Origin: Allobrachymonas sp.
GTDB lineage: Bacteria > Pseudomonadota > Gammaproteobacteria > Burkholderiales > Burkholderiaceae_C
Reading direction: 5' to 3'
Assembly (NCBI GenBank): GCA_017996515.1
Contig: JAGOGU010000003.1
Span: forward strand, 1-20,993
Length of the DNA stretch: 20,993 nucleotides
Of this stretch, positions 9,017 to 15,544 are shown piece by piece (the first letter of the stretch is position 1; each line of letters opens with the position of its first letter). Under the pieces are notes generated by a model. That model was not told the origin of the DNA. It searched no databases and worked only from the letters and a program-made list of their open reading frames with translations. Position numbers and translations under genes: made by a program.

Positions 9017-9065
9017 TTTTTATTGCTGCAAAAACTTTTATTTTACTGCTGTTTTTCAATAAAAA
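9017..9065. repeat. AT-rich inverted repeat upstream of the CYTH operon
   Basis: TTTTTATTG (9017-9025) and CAATAAAAA (9057-9065) are perfect 9-bp inverted arms separated by 31 bases. They lie just upstream of the predicted promoter of the CYTH operon, in an AT-rich divergent region. It could be an operator or simply a consequence of A/T bias. Confidence 0.45.
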
Positions 9066-9080
9066 TTAAAACACAGTAAT

Positions 9081-9109
9081 TTGTAAGGAATTAACGAATA
9101 AATGATAAA
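9081..9109 (+). promoter_or_regulatory. Candidate sigma-70 promoter of the CYTH-DASS operon
   Basis: TTGTAA (9081-9086) and GATAAA (9104-9109) are separated by 17 bases, each matching four of six consensus positions. They are preceded by a strongly A/T-rich stretch that could act as an UP element. Transcription would start near 9116, about 49 bases before the CYTH start. Confidence 0.45.
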
Positions 9110-9164
9110 GAGACTGTTAGACTGAGCTAGGTGAAGAGTTATTATATGAAAAGAGAGGTTTATG

Positions 9165-9638
9165 ATGAGCAAGGAAATAGAGCGAAAGTTTCTGGTAAAA
9201 AACCTGGACTGGAAATCGCAAGCCAAAGGGACGCTTTATCGCCAAGGGTATTTGAACAGTGAAAAAGAACGAACGGTTCGTGTGCGAACAATTGATGAAA
9301 AATCTTTTATTACAGTGAAAGGCATTACGACCGGAGTCACCAGGATGGAATTTGAATATGAAATTCCATTTGCCGACGCCACGCAAATGCTGGACAAGCT
9401 GGTAGAAAAACCCATTATTGAAAAATACCGGTACAAGCTGGCGCAAGATGGCTTGGTGTGGGAGATCGATGAATTTTTGGGAGACAACGAAGGGCTGGTG
9501 GTAGCCGAAGTGGAATTGGCTGACGCACAGCAGGCATTGGTGCGCCCCGATTGGTTGGGAGAAGAGGTTTCGTCCGATCCGCGGTATTTCAACAACAATC
9601 TGGTTGCAAACCCTTACAAGAACTGGAGGACATCATGA
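9165..9638 (+). CDS. CYTH-domain protein (short triphosphate tunnel enzyme)
   Basis: A 157-residue single-domain CYTH protein. The defining ExExK motif is EIERK (E4, E6, K8). It is followed by the charged strands lining the tunnel: TVRVR (R39, R41), FITVKG (K52), RMEFEYEIP (R60, E62, E64, E66), EKYRYK (86-91), VWEIDEFLG (E100, D102) and VAEVEL (E115, E117). Length and motif order match short bacterial members such as the Nitrosomonas europaea and Clostridium thermocellum enzymes, known as inorganic triphosphatases with divalent metal. Tripolyphosphate hydrolysis is therefore the best guess, but substrates vary in the family. The start at 9165 is preferred over the adjacent ATG at 9162 because the GAGAGG at 9153-9158 is then 6 bases away. 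The stop overlaps the next start (ATGA). Confidence 0.9.
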   Translation: MSKEIERKFLVKNLDWKSQAKGTLYRQGYLNSEKERTVRVRTIDEKSFITVKGITTGVTRMEFEYEIPFADATQMLDKLVEKPIIEKYRYKLAQDGLVWEIDEFLGDNEGLVVAEVELADAQQALVRPDWLGEEVSSDPRYFNNNLVANPYKNWRTS

Positions 9639-10273
9639 GCGAACTGGGTCAGCTTGCCGCGCAGAAGATCGCAGCGCAGATAGAAAGCACGGTCATTCCA
9701 CGCGCCGAATTCAGGGTTTTTGGGCAAGGCATCATCGCCTCACTGGAAGAAAAGATATGGAACGCCAAGGCCAGCCTGCAGTCGGTGCGTGACATGCCTG
9801 TTGAATTTTATTTTGTCTCGCGCCACAGTGATCATGCCAACGTCAAAGTGCGTGATGCCCTGTTGGATATCAAAATCAAAACGGGCGATACGGTTGAAGG
9901 ATATGAAATATTTCAGCCGTATAAGAAATTTACTTTCCCTGTCAAGAGAAAGGATGCACAAGACATTTTGTCTGCGCTTGCGGTAGAGCTGCCTTTGGAT
10001 CAAGAAGAATACAGCATTTCTGATTTTTTGGGAATGGTTAAGCATAGCCATGATCTGTGTGCGGTTGAAGTCAAGAAAAAGCGCTACGGTTTTTCGCTGG
10101 ACGGCGTGATTTGTGAGTATGCAAAAGTATGGATCAATGGCGCGCAAATCGAAACGGCCTGCTGTGAAAGCGATACCTATCAAAAAATGTCTTCAGTCAT
10201 TCAAACGCTTGGATTGGATGGTTTGGAAAACGTCAGCTACATCAAGGCAATCAAAAAAATCGTTGGGTTTTAA
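9635..10273 (+). CDS. Unrecognised protein, possible divergent CYTH-like fold
   Basis: A 212-residue soluble protein that I do not recognise as a named family. It has no signal peptide or membrane segment. The ATG at 9635 is well supported: GGAGGA lies just upstream and ATGA is shared with the CYTH stop. After a helical N-terminus (1-52) it has alternating charged strands: PVEFYFVSRHS (55-65), NVKVRDALLDIKIK (69-82), KKFTFPVKRKDAQDILSAL (97-115), CAVEVKKKRYGFSLDGV (142-158) and NGAQIETACCES (168-179), then a helix and KAIKKIVGF at the end. This order of R/K-bearing strands, central helix, K-x-K-x-R strand, Asp strand and E-bearing strand resembles a CYTH tunnel, but the ExExK motif is lost. 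That reading is inference; the coding call is firm. It lies between a CYTH enzyme and an anion transporter. Confidence 0.82.
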   Translation: MSELGQLAAQKIAAQIESTVIPRAEFRVFGQGIIASLEEKIWNAKASLQSVRDMPVEFYFVSRHSDHANVKVRDALLDIKIKTGDTVEGYEIFQPYKKFTFPVKRKDAQDILSALAVELPLDQEEYSISDFLGMVKHSHDLCAVEVKKKRYGFSLDGVICEYAKVWINGAQIETACCESDTYQKMSSVIQTLGLDGLENVSYIKAIKKIVGF

Positions 10274-10333
10274 ATGAATGGAGGATGGAGGCAAGGTTAA
10301 GGGTTGAAATTTTCTGAAAGACAGGAGGTTTTC

Positions 10334-11902
10334 ATGAGCACAAAGCAGCCTATAGGGTTCGATCCCTTGGATATGAATAATTATTCTCTGGAGAAATTCA
10401 AGGAGATCAAGTCTGGCCGCTTCATGGGATACATGAAGTTGGTTGGTGTGCCACTAGCCATTTTTCTGTTCGTATTTTTCCACTTTCAGTGGTGTGGAAA
10501 AATCGACATGTTTGAAGCGCAAACCAAAGTGCCTCCAGCCGCGTGTTATAGCGCGTTGGGCATTTTCATGGCCTCGCTGGTTCTATGGATTACAGAAGCC
10601 ATTCCCAACTATCTAACCGCCTTGATTGTGGTAGTTGCCGTAATTATGACCGGCATCATGAAAATGCGGCCAGCATTTGCCATGATGGGTGAGCCGGTCA
10701 TGATTTTGAATATCGCCAGTTTCATATTGTCGAGTGCGCTGGTCACGACTGGGTTGGCCAAGCGCATTTCTTTGATGCTGGTTTTACGCACAGAAAACCA
10801 TCTCACGATGCTGTTTTTGAGTTTTGTCGCATTGAACTTGCTGTTTGGCGCCTTCATCAGTGCCACATCCGCAAAAACTGCTTTGCTTTTGCCCCTGTTC
10901 ATGGTGATCTCGGCCATCTATGGCGCTACGGGCGGTGAGGAACGCAACAACGTCGGGCGTAACATGGTGCTGTTGAACTTGCTGGCCAACAATGTTTCTG
11001 CCAGCGCTTTTCTGACAGGTTCGGCGGCCAACTTGCTGGCGGTTTCCATGTTGGAAAAAGCAGGTGTGCTGGTGACCTATCAGGACTGGTTCTTGGCCTT
11101 GTTCCCTCTGGCAGTGCTTCAGTGTCTGATCGCATGGTGGACCGGAACGCGTTTCATTTTTCCTGTATCAAAGGAAGAGGCTACGCCCAAATTTTCTGGT
11201 GGCATGGATCGTTTGCGAGAAGAATATAACAAGCTGGGGAAAATCAGCGTCAATGAAATCAAGGCAGGCATTGTGTTTTTGCTGGTGCTTTTCTTCTGGG
11301 CTACATCCAGCTGGACAGGCTTGCGGGCAGAAGTGGTGGCACTGATTGGCGCGATTGTTGTTTTGATGCCTACTTTTTCCAAGTTGCCGGCACTTGGTGT
11401 GATCAAGTGGAATGATGCGGATATTCCATGGCATATGTTGATCTTTAGCTTTGGCGCCTATGTGCTGGGTGGCATGATGGATGAAACAGACATTGTTGGA
11501 CTGTACATTCACAAATTGTTTGATCAGTGGAATATCAATCCCGAAGGCTCGGGTAAATTGATCGTATTTGCCAGCTTGAGCGGAGTATTTGCATTTACAA
11601 CTCTGGTGAGTGAAAGTAAAACGGCTCGCACCTTGATTTTGTTTCCCATCATCATTGCAATTGCCCAACGCTACAACTGGGATGTGATCGGTTTTTGCTT
11701 GCCGATGGCATTCATGATCAATCAGGTGTACGTGCTGTACTTCAACTCCAAGCCCGCCAATATCAGCTATTTGACGGATCAATACTCTACCGGTGAATCG
11801 TTCAAATACGGCATGGTTCAGTTGGTGATTATTTGGGTGCTCACGATTTTGTGGACACATTATGTGATGCCGCTGCTGGGCTTCAATAGCCAGTTGTGGT
11901 AA
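10334..11902 (+). CDS. DASS/SLC13-type anion transporter (permease)
   Basis: A 522-residue polytopic inner-membrane protein with about a dozen hydrophobic segments. Family cues are VLWITEAIPNYLTALIVVVA (83-102), the hairpin-tip region FISATSAKTALLLPL (174-188), ASAFLTGSAANLLAVSML (223-240, matching the usual GTPPNLL region), and the repeat-2 tip SESKTARTLILFP (426-438). DASS carriers move dicarboxylates, citrate, sulfate or phosphate, often with sodium. Both SNT sodium/substrate motifs are altered here; the second reads SKT with Lys429. Substrate and coupling ion cannot be assigned. The start at 10334 is chosen because a perfect AGGAGG (10323-10328) sits 5 bases upstream; an in-frame TTG at 10304 lacks such support. 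It is the last gene of the CYTH operon, 60 bases after the preceding stop and followed by a terminator. Confidence 0.88.
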   Translation: MSTKQPIGFDPLDMNNYSLEKFKEIKSGRFMGYMKLVGVPLAIFLFVFFHFQWCGKIDMFEAQTKVPPAACYSALGIFMASLVLWITEAIPNYLTALIVVVAVIMTGIMKMRPAFAMMGEPVMILNIASFILSSALVTTGLAKRISLMLVLRTENHLTMLFLSFVALNLLFGAFISATSAKTALLLPLFMVISAIYGATGGEERNNVGRNMVLLNLLANNVSASAFLTGSAANLLAVSMLEKAGVLVTYQDWFLALFPLAVLQCLIAWWTGTRFIFPVSKEEATPKFSGGMDRLREEYNKLGKISVNEIKAGIVFLLVLFFWATSSWTGLRAEVVALIGAIVVLMPTFSKLPALGVIKWNDADIPWHMLIFSFGAYVLGGMMDETDIVGLYIHKLFDQWNINPEGSGKLIVFASLSGVFAFTTLVSESKTARTLILFPIIIAIAQRYNWDVIGFCLPMAFMINQVYVLYFNSKPANISYLTDQYSTGESFKYGMVQLVIIWVLTILWTHYVMPLLGFNSQLW

Positions 11903-11920
11903 TCAGGCTCCAGGTAAACC

Positions 11921-11956
11921 ATCCCCGCATTCCGTTAAAGGATGCGGGGATTTTTT
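11921..11956 (+). terminator. Strong rho-independent terminator of the CYTH-DASS operon
   Basis: ATCCCCGCAT (11921-11930) pairs perfectly with ATGCGGGGAT (11942-11951), with further CC/GG pairing across a one-base bulge. TTTTTT follows at 11951-11956. It lies 18 bases after the transporter stop and faces the convergent EamA gene. The T-run is only on the plus-strand side, so it is mainly a plus-strand terminator. Confidence 0.92.
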
Positions 11957-12003
11957 ATGCGTGCTGAAAGAAGTTGGGTATGCGCCAGGTCAATATCAGC
12001 GTG

Positions 12004-12918
12004 CTATGTCGTTTGGCGAGAAGAGGGCGTAACCTGCACAGGTTTGACGCTTTTGGGCCGCCAGGCGGTTGCGGTAATGCCTGCGATCACGATGAGGGCA
12101 ATGCCCAGCCAGCCCGTCCACGCCAATTGTTCGCGAAATAGAAAAACGCCAAACAGCGAAGAAAACGCCAGCCCCAGATATTGCAGGCTGGCCACCACCA
12201 GCGCCGCGCCGCGCGTGTAGGCTCGGGTCAGGCACCATTGCCCCAAGGAGGCAAACAGGCCCACGGCAGGCAACAGCCAGCCTGTGCGCCAGTCTGGCAG
12301 GGTAAAGCCACCATGCAGCACCAGTGTGCCGATCAGCCCCAGCAAGGCGGTGCCAATCGATACGTAAAACACGGTGCGTTGTTCGGGCTCGCCTGCTTGC
12401 CCCAGTGAATGCACCTGCCTGTAGGCCTGGGCGGCCAAAAAGCCCGAGCACAGTCCAAGCAGGCCGGGAAGATACGCCTGCTGGTCGGATAACCCCATTG
12501 TCAGACGCGGGCTCAGCAGCAACACCACGCCGGAAAATCCCAACAGCACAGCGCCCATCAGCTTGGGGTACAGAATGCGCCGACTTTGCCACCAGCCTTG
12601 CCCGATGACGATGGTTCCCAGCCAGACGCTGCTCATGTTATTGAGCACCATGGCCGTTGCAAAAGGCAGGTGGGCAATGCCGTAAAACCACAAAGCCATG
12701 GCCGTAACGCCCGCCATGCTGCGTTTGATGTGCAGCCCGATAACAGGCGTGGCGCATGACACGTTTTGCAGCCGCATCAGCACGGAAAAAATGAGAATGC
12801 CCGCAAAGCCCCGGTAAAACAGAATTTCCATCGTGCCGTAGTACGGCGAGGCCAGCTTGATGCACACGCCCATGATGGAGAAAAACAGCGCGCCCAGCGC
12901 CATCCAGAGGGCTTGCAT
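12004..12918 (-). CDS. EamA/DMT-family transporter
   Basis: A 304-residue inner-membrane protein with about ten transmembrane helices arranged as two EamA halves, the usual drug/metabolite transporter layout. Segments include MQALWMALGALFFSIMGVCI at the N-terminus, YRGFAGILIFSVLMRL, MAGVTAMALWFYGIAHLPFA, and in the second half QWCLTRAYTRGAALVVASLQ followed by LGLAFSSLFGVFLFREQLAW. The motif ending in FxREQLxWtgwlGxalIvxGi is typical of the C-terminal EamA domain. The substrate is unknown; homologues export amino acids, metabolites or move nucleotide derivatives. The frame extends upstream to 13059 only from a non-ATG codon with unlikely sequence, so the ATG at 12918 is chosen; no clear ribosome binding site is seen. 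It follows hpnE on the same strand after a 178-base gap, so cotranscription is possible but unproven. Confidence 0.9.
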   Translation of the reverse strand: MQALWMALGALFFSIMGVCIKLASPYYGTMEILFYRGFAGILIFSVLMRLQNVSCATPVIGLHIKRSMAGVTAMALWFYGIAHLPFATAMVLNNMSSVWLGTIVIGQGWWQSRRILYPKLMGAVLLGFSGVVLLLSPRLTMGLSDQQAYLPGLLGLCSGFLAAQAYRQVHSLGQAGEPEQRTVFYVSIGTALLGLIGTLVLHGGFTLPDWRTGWLLPAVGLFASLGQWCLTRAYTRGAALVVASLQYLGLAFSSLFGVFLFREQLAWTGWLGIALIVIAGITATAWRPKSVKPVQVTPSSRQTT

Positions 12919-13096
12919 AGCAATATCGGGTGAGAGAGTTGAAAGAGAAAAGAAGGTGGCAGATGGATTGGTTATGGAACGGAATATCCATGCTCGCCAC
13001 TGTGCTGCATTGTATCGCTCGCATATTCGTGTTGCGTGCCAATGGCAGACAAGCAACAAGAGTGCTCAACCGTACGAACGGTACGTCGCTTGCCCT

Positions 13097-14491
13097 TCAA
13101 GATAGCGCAGCACAACACGCATCGGCTGCTTGCAGGCCGCTGCGCACAGCGCCTTCCAGCGTGGCGGGATAGGGCCCGTGAACATAGTCTCCACAAGCCC
13201 AAAGCCCTGTGCTGATGCGCATGGCAGGACGTTGCAGGGCAGGGCGACAAATGAAGGTGGCGCGCTTTTCGATCGTGGTGCGGATGATGTGCAAGGTAGG
13301 CAGCCCCAGTTGCTCGCGCGCCTGCGTGGCAATGGCGGTTTCCAGTGCCTGGCGATCGTCTGTGCAGTGGCTGGCCACAAAAGCCAGCAGGGTTTCCACT
13401 TCGCCTGTGCTGCCCGCTACGCGCTGCCTGTGCGTGTGGTGAAAGACGAATTGCGCTTCGTCTTTTGATGTGCAAGCCAACGCTTGCATGGGGGGCAGCC
13501 GAGAGCAGGCGCTGCTGGGGCACCAGGCATACAGGGTGGCAATGGGTACGTGTTGCAGGGCGTTGGCCTGCTGCACCCATTGCTGCAAATGTTGAATGCC
13601 TTGCGGATTACCTTGTAGGCCATCTTGTGCAAGGCCTTGCACCAGGCGGCTGGCCTCCCAGGCCGGGCAAGCCAGAATGACGTGGTCGAAAGGCGCTTCG
13701 GCTGCATCATGCGTTGATATTGGGCTGCATGTCAGCTGCCAACCGTCAGCAGTGGGGCGCAGTGCCTGTACGCGCTGCCCCAGGGCAATGCGAGCGCCGT
13801 GGGCTTGCAGCCAGGCCAGAGCCGGTTCAGGCAGCAACTGGCCAAAGGGTGTGCGGGCAATCAGCGCGTCAGACGCGCCGGCAGCCGAGAACAAGGCATC
13901 TTGCAGTACACGCAAAAACACGGCACCGCTGGTTTCGTGCGGGGCGCTGTTGAAAGCGGCAACGCACAAAGACTCAATCATGCTTTGAAAAACCACAGGC
14001 CCCAAGCCCTGGCACAGATCGGCCACGCTGGAGTGCTCAGGGCAGCTGAATCCTTGCAAGCGCCACAGTGCAGTGGCACGCAGCAAACGCCATTTTTCGC
14101 GCCAATTCCAGCCTTGGGCACGCATGATGGCGCTCAAGGCGGCTAACTGCGCAGAGCGGGCTGGGCGTAGCTGCAAGCCATGGCCGTCGGGCGTGCGCAA
14201 ATCCAGTGGCAGGCGTTGAAACAAGGCGTCGGGCGATGCGCCGATTGTGCACATCAGCTCCAATGTTTGGGTGTAGGCGCCGATCAGAATATGTTGGCCG
14301 TTATCCAGCATGCCGCCATCTGCTTCGGCGCAAGGCACGCTGCGCGCCCGCCCGCCTGCGCTGCGGCTGGCTTCAAAGACGGTGACGCGTGCGCCCAGCT
14401 GCGTGGCACGCACCGCCGCCGCGCAACCCGCCCAGCCAGCGCCGATCACGGCAATCCGAGCAGCAGGGGTAGGCATGGTGTGTGATGGCAT
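13097..14491 (-). CDS. hpnE: Squalene-forming FAD oxidoreductase HpnE
   Basis: HpnE reduces hydroxysqualene, the HpnC product, to squalene in the bacterial HpnCDE route from farnesyl diphosphate. The 464-residue product begins with a Rossmann FAD-binding motif, IAVIGAGWAGCAAAV (residues 13-27), with the acidic end of beta-2 at VTVFEAS (36-42) and GGRARS (46-51). LDNGQHILIGAY is characteristic of this amine-oxidase/phytoene-desaturase-like group, and SLCVAAFNSAPHETSGAVF and GLWACGDYVHGPYPATLEGA lie at the middle and the FAD-closing C-terminus. Several start codons are available (14527 TTG, 14491 ATG, 14476 ATG); none has a good ribosome binding site and 14491 is a compromise. It is third in the hpnC-hpnD-hpnE order with a 57-base gap after hpnD. 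Confidence 0.92.
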   Translation of the reverse strand: MPSHTMPTPAARIAVIGAGWAGCAAAVRATQLGARVTVFEASRSAGGRARSVPCAEADGGMLDNGQHILIGAYTQTLELMCTIGASPDALFQRLPLDLRTPDGHGLQLRPARSAQLAALSAIMRAQGWNWREKWRLLRATALWRLQGFSCPEHSSVADLCQGLGPVVFQSMIESLCVAAFNSAPHETSGAVFLRVLQDALFSAAGASDALIARTPFGQLLPEPALAWLQAHGARIALGQRVQALRPTADGWQLTCSPISTHDAAEAPFDHVILACPAWEASRLVQGLAQDGLQGNPQGIQHLQQWVQQANALQHVPIATLYAWCPSSACSRLPPMQALACTSKDEAQFVFHHTHRQRVAGSTGEVETLLAFVASHCTDDRQALETAIATQAREQLGLPTLHIIRTTIEKRATFICRPALQRPAMRISTGLWACGDYVHGPYPATLEGAVRSGLQAADACCAALS

Positions 14492-14548
14492 GTGGATAGA
14501 GGGCGCCAAGGGCAGGTGCAAGGACAAAGGCAGAAGAGGGGCTTCGCT

Positions 14549-15415
14549 TCAAACGGGCATATGGCCCAGTGCCTGCACTTTCCATGCCAGCCAGAACTTG
14601 CGCAAGGGGGTTAGTTTGGTGCGGCGATCCAGCACCTGAAAGCCGTCTTTTTCGATTTCGCGCAGCAGGTCGCGGTAGATGGCCGCCATCATCAAGCCGG
14701 GCTTTTGGGCGCGCCGGTCTTGCGCGGGCAGCAGCGCCAGGGCTTCGTCGTAGCATTGGTGCGCTTGGCGTGCCTGAAACTGCATCATCTGTACAAATTC
14801 GGGGCTGTGCTGGCGTTGCAGCAGGCTGGTTTCGCTCACGCCAAACCGCTGCAGTTCATCAGCGGGCAGGTAAATGCGACCGCGCATGGCGTCTTCGCCG
14901 ACATCGCGAATGATGTTGGTCAGTTGCAGGGCGCGCCCCAATCTGTGCGCATATTCGGTGGTTTGTGGCTGGGTTTGCCCAAAGATGCGGGCTGAAACTT
15001 CGCCCACAATGCCTGCGACCAGATGGCAGTAGTGCTGCAACTGCTCGCGGTTGGCGTAGCGGTGCTGGTGCAAGTCCATGTGGCAGCCTTCGATGATGGC
15101 GAGCAAATGCCGCGCCTCGATGCCAAAATGCGCCGCATGCGGCATCAGCGCCTGCATCACGGGGTGGCTGGGGCTGCCTGCAAAAGCCAGTTGCACTTCA
15201 TGCGCCCACCAGCCCAGCTTGGTCGCTGCCAATTCGGCTTCAGATACTTCGTCTACAACATCATCCACCTCGCGGCAAAAAGCATAGAACGCAGTGATGG
15301 CTGCGCGCTCTTGTGCGGGCAGAAACAAAAAAGCGTAATAAAAGCTGCTGCCTGCCGCAACGGTTTTTTCTTGTACATACGTTTGCGGAGAAACAGTCTG
15401 TGAAGGCGAAGACAT
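14549..15415 (-). CDS. hpnD: Presqualene diphosphate synthase HpnD
   Basis: HpnD condenses two farnesyl diphosphates to presqualene diphosphate, the first step of the HpnCDE pathway. The 288-residue protein is an all-helical trans-isoprenyl diphosphate synthase of the squalene/phytoene synthase family. The first Asp-rich motif is FCREVDDVVDE (D51, D52, D55). The second is TNIIRDVGEDAMRGRIYLP (D171, D175). SSFYYAFLFLP (23-33) is the usual substrate-end signature. Both metal-binding motifs are intact, as expected for an active synthase. The ATG at 15415 gives the standard N-terminus; the frame is open to 15514 but that extension is low-complexity basic sequence. Preceded by hpnC with a 129-base gap. 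Confidence 0.94.
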   Translation of the reverse strand: MSSPSQTVSPQTYVQEKTVAAGSSFYYAFLFLPAQERAAITAFYAFCREVDDVVDEVSEAELAATKLGWWAHEVQLAFAGSPSHPVMQALMPHAAHFGIEARHLLAIIEGCHMDLHQHRYANREQLQHYCHLVAGIVGEVSARIFGQTQPQTTEYAHRLGRALQLTNIIRDVGEDAMRGRIYLPADELQRFGVSETSLLQRQHSPEFVQMMQFQARQAHQCYDEALALLPAQDRRAQKPGLMMAAIYRDLLREIEKDGFQVLDRRTKLTPLRKFWLAWKVQALGHMPV

Positions 15416-15544
15416 GGTTGGCAGTGTCAAAAGGCGAAAGAATGCAAAAGCGCCATTGTGCCTGAGCTTGTGCCCGAGCCGATGGGCTTTGCGCCTTGCG
15501 GCATCCGGCAACAACAGGTCTGCAGTAATAGGTCGAGGGCCTGT

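Noticed and set aside
10274..10300. Eight-codon micro-ORF with GGAGG motifs between the 212-residue gene and the transporter
   Set aside because: It starts directly after the upstream stop, has no ribosome binding site of its own beyond coding sequence, and encodes nothing recognisable; leader-peptide control is possible but unsupported.
13069..13082. ACCGT/ACGGT hairpin after the hpnE stop
   Set aside because: Only a 5-bp stem with a 4-base loop and no T-run on the minus strand, so it is not credible as a terminator.
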